Source: Alnus glutinosa (taxonomy: Eukaryota; Streptophyta; Magnoliopsida; Fagales; Betulaceae). Taken from it: a stretch of DNA of 64,000 nt. Below are positions 61,500 through 64,000 of this stretch, in pieces. Location: NCBI RefSeq assembly GCF_958979055.1, contig NC_084898.1, positions 19,797,124-19,861,123 of the forward strand, written 5' to 3'. Under the pieces are notes generated by a model. That model was not told the DNA's origin and did not search any database. It was given only the letters and a program-made list of their open reading frames with translations. The position numbers and the translations under genes were made by a program. Numbering within the stretch: position 1 is the stretch's first letter; each line of letters begins with the position of its first letter.

Positions 61500-62908
61500 C
61501 ATGATCGGGGTAGGTATGGTAATTTTTTTTTTTTTTTTTTTTTCATTTAATTTCTGAGTTCTTTTTCCTTTTTCATTTAATTTCTTGTTAGTTTATTTTT
61601 GTTTCTGACAACAATTAATCTTTTGATGTTTGTTTCTATGAGAAAATATTGCTAGTAGTTTTGTTGCTAGGTGTTGTGGTGTTTAAGTTTGGGGAGTGCC
61701 TTGACCTTTTTCACACCTTGCTGTTTCCTTACTTCTGGTAATGTATTTCTATACTACACATTGAGGACAATGTGTAATTCAAGTTTGGGGGTATGGAAAA
61801 ACACTATGTTTGTTTGTTTGTTTATTTGTGTTTTTTGTTCAAAAATAAATAAATAAATAAATAAAATTGTGTTATGTTGTTGATTGAGCATGATTACATC
61901 GCAACTATGATTTGCATATCATTGGTTCGTTTAACATGTTGAACACTGCACGTATTTAGAAATCTGAATCTTTTGACTTGTCTGCTGGACTAGAGAGACT
62001 TCACTTGTTTGAATTATTTTTCACAAGCACATTAGCATTGGTTTTGTGAGGTATGAGATTTGAATTGAGGAATGTGTGTCTTGACATTTGTTGGATGATT
62101 TGTTGATGAAACCTTGACTTAAATTCAAAAAGAAAAAAAAGAAAGAAGAAAGATAACAATAATATCACCAGTTTGACTTCTCATTGAGTAACCGGGCCTC
62201 TTACCTCACTAAGCATTGAGTGTTCGCGTCAAAAGATGAGAGATTCAATTTGGTTGATCATATGGCTAGTTTGACTTCGTAGCCTTTTTGACTTGAGTAA
62301 TTAAGCCCTTAGGGATGTTTCTACATCTAGTGCCCTAAAACCATCTGGTTTGGGAGTCACTGGCCCAACACTCGTTACATGGGTCAACTAGAAAGCTTAA
62401 GGGAGTCAGACATTGCACAGCCTGCCAAAAAAAAAAAAAATTGATTTAAGCCTTGGTTGTTTCATCTGACGAGATTCCTATGAATTTTGGGGTACACAAA
62501 CTTTGAAAAAAATTAAAACCTCATGAGTCTATGTTAATCTCACTTTGCACACATTTGAACCTGAGTTGTCTCAATTTTCTAGCTATGAGTTGAATGATTT
62601 TTGATGTCCTAATGATATGAGTGTGTTGTTCAGTGTGTTAAACTTACTCATGATGTATAAACTATGTGTTTGTGTGGAATTCTTGTTTTTCAACAACATA
62701 GTGCTTTAAGATGTTTGTGGGTATCATTCCTGACAAACCCTCACGAGACTTCACTCGTCCACTAGGGAGTCCTAGGGGTTTAAAAGGCTTGTTGCATACG
62801 CTAAATGCAATCGTTTCTCCCACGAAAGATGATTTATGTTTCAAGCTTTCATTTTATGTTTTGTTTTGTTTTGCTAAGGGACTAGCAAAATGTAAGTTTG
62901 GGGGTATT
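61500..62908 (+). other. 3' non-coding part of the LARD-like element
   Basis: No coding seen. It carries the purine motif AAGTTTGGGG three times (61685, 61781, 62894), the last directly before the 3' LTR, a T-run at 61520-61543 and an AAAT tandem at 61844-61865. Confidence 0.6.
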
Positions 62909-64000
62909 TGATGAGTGCCAAATATTGCATGTGTGGACCCCTTAATTTGCATTTACTAAACCTTTAGTTTTGTTATTTTCTAATGTTTTTGGTTAGTTTT
63001 GCTATTTTAGTATTTTGCAAGTCATTGAGAGAAAGCAATAGCTTTATGGTGAAAGAAAGCACACTTTGAGAAGACCTAGATAATGTGGTTATGTTCAACC
63101 AAATCAAGGAGAGGACTAAATCGGAATTTCTCTAATTGGAGTCAAAATCGGATTAGAATTCAGATTCTGCACAAGTTATAGTATTTTGATTATAACTTTT
63201 AGCTCAAGTATCCAATTAAGGTGAATCAAGTGGCGTTGGAAAGATAACTCAATTTTATACAAATCCTTACGAAATAGGATTTTCCTAATTCGGACGTTTT
63301 CTATGCCAAAAGTTCCTCGCAATAAAATACCACAAATTTGGACGGTTTTGGAGTCCTTTTCCTTCTTGGATTGTGTTTTGAGTCTCCTACTCAAACTAGG
63401 AGATTAACCTCCGATTTTTCTAGGAATTCTAGGGCTTCTAGGATTTGTTTTCTCCCTATAAATAGACCTCTAAGGCTCAAGAAAAACGGGAGAGAAGCTA
63501 GAGACCAAAATATTCTTTTCTTTTTAGTTTAGCTTTTCTTTAGTTTAGGATTTATTTTTCATAGCCATGTGTAGCTAATTTTTCAACTAAGGTTGAGGAT
63601 GAAGCCTCACCATTGAAGAGCAACAATATTTTCATGTAAGTTTATACTATCCGATTTTATTTGGTTTAATTTTTCCTATGTTTTACTTCTTTTCAATGTG
63701 TGGAATGATTCTTCGATATCTTTTGTGATTCAAGGATACATTTGATGATTTGAGATAATTTCACATAATTGATTGCTTGGGTTTTTATTTATCAAAACGT
63801 TGGATATTCATTGTGTTTCGTTCTACGGATACATTTGATGATTTGGTTAAAACCAGATATCTTTTGTGATTTGTGCAAAGAACGGATTCATTGAATAATT
63901 TAATGATTTTTTGAAGCATAGTAGAACATACATAAGATTTGTATGGTGAGAAAACTTCGGATGTGTATTGATAAAGATGAAAATATGTTGCTATGATTTT
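62909..64000 (+). repeat. LARD-like 3' LTR, cut by the window end
   Basis: Starts TGATGAGTGCCAAATATTGC and is collinear with the 5' LTR from 57054 to the window edge (about 1092 of 1324 bases). Confidence 0.88.

Larger units (their letters stand above)
57054..64000 (+). mobile_element. Large LTR element without recognisable pol (LARD-like), with captured gene piece
   Basis: 5' LTR 57054-58377, tRNA-Asp type primer site, two gag-like frames, a captured ARP6-like fragment, purine tract at 62894 and a 3' LTR from 62909 that runs out of the window. No reverse transcriptase, integrase or protease is seen in 4.5 kb of internal sequence, so it depends on other elements to move. The primer site and AAGTTTGGGG purine tracts are typical of Ty3/gypsy elements of the Athila/Tat kind. 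It sits in the gypsy-like block at a site empty in both sister copies (24317 and 30067 regions). Confidence 0.82.

Overview
The window is nuclear DNA of a flowering plant, most likely a woody eudicot. The evidence is an AT-rich background, introns with GT..AG ends, an F-box/FBA gene family, a large receptor kinase with 21-23 leucine-rich repeats, a CYP82-type cytochrome P450, and dense plant transposons (Ty1/copia, a large non-autonomous LTR element with a tRNA-Asp primer site, MULE, hAT, PIF/Harbinger, TRIM). The species cannot be named from the sequence. There is no bacterial or organellar signal.

Layout. 1-10.1 kb: an F-box gene (copy A, minus strand) split in its first exon by a young copia element at 1446-7656, which itself contains a large inverted copy of its own LTR, gag and pol. 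10.1-13.5 kb: small transposons and a LINE-type RNase H relic. 13.8-17.3 kb: F-box copy B, intact, two exons, with its upstream block. 17.3-19.2 kb: TRIM relic and a long-TIR MULE with a GC-rich palindromic core. 20-21.6 kb: an orphan copy of the F-box upstream block. 20.9-32.2 kb: two tandem copies of a unit of about 5.8 kb, each with a gypsy-like LTR block and the last exon of a receptor kinase. Only the second joins to a complete gene (31717-35289). 35.7-42.3 kb: an old copia element inserted beside an F-box exon 2 relic (copy D). 43.8-45.4 kb: another orphan F-box upstream block and a CYP82 pseudogene. 47.8-50.0 kb: a complete CYP82 gene. 50.9-53.2 kb: F-box pseudogene C. 54.5-57.05 kb: a third copy of the gypsy-like block. 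57.05 kb to the end: an LTR element lacking recognisable pol that carries a fragment of an actin-related protein (ARP6-like) gene.

Probably functional host genes are F-box B (substrate adaptor of an SCF ubiquitin ligase), the subfamily XII-like non-RD receptor kinase (pattern-recognition type) and the CYP82 monooxygenase (specialised metabolism). All belong to families that expand by tandem duplication, and this window shows that process together with its debris: truncated exons, orphan promoters, and transposons sitting at sites that are empty in the sister copies. The most unusual objects are the self-inverted copia element, which could make a long hairpin RNA, and the ARP6 capture.
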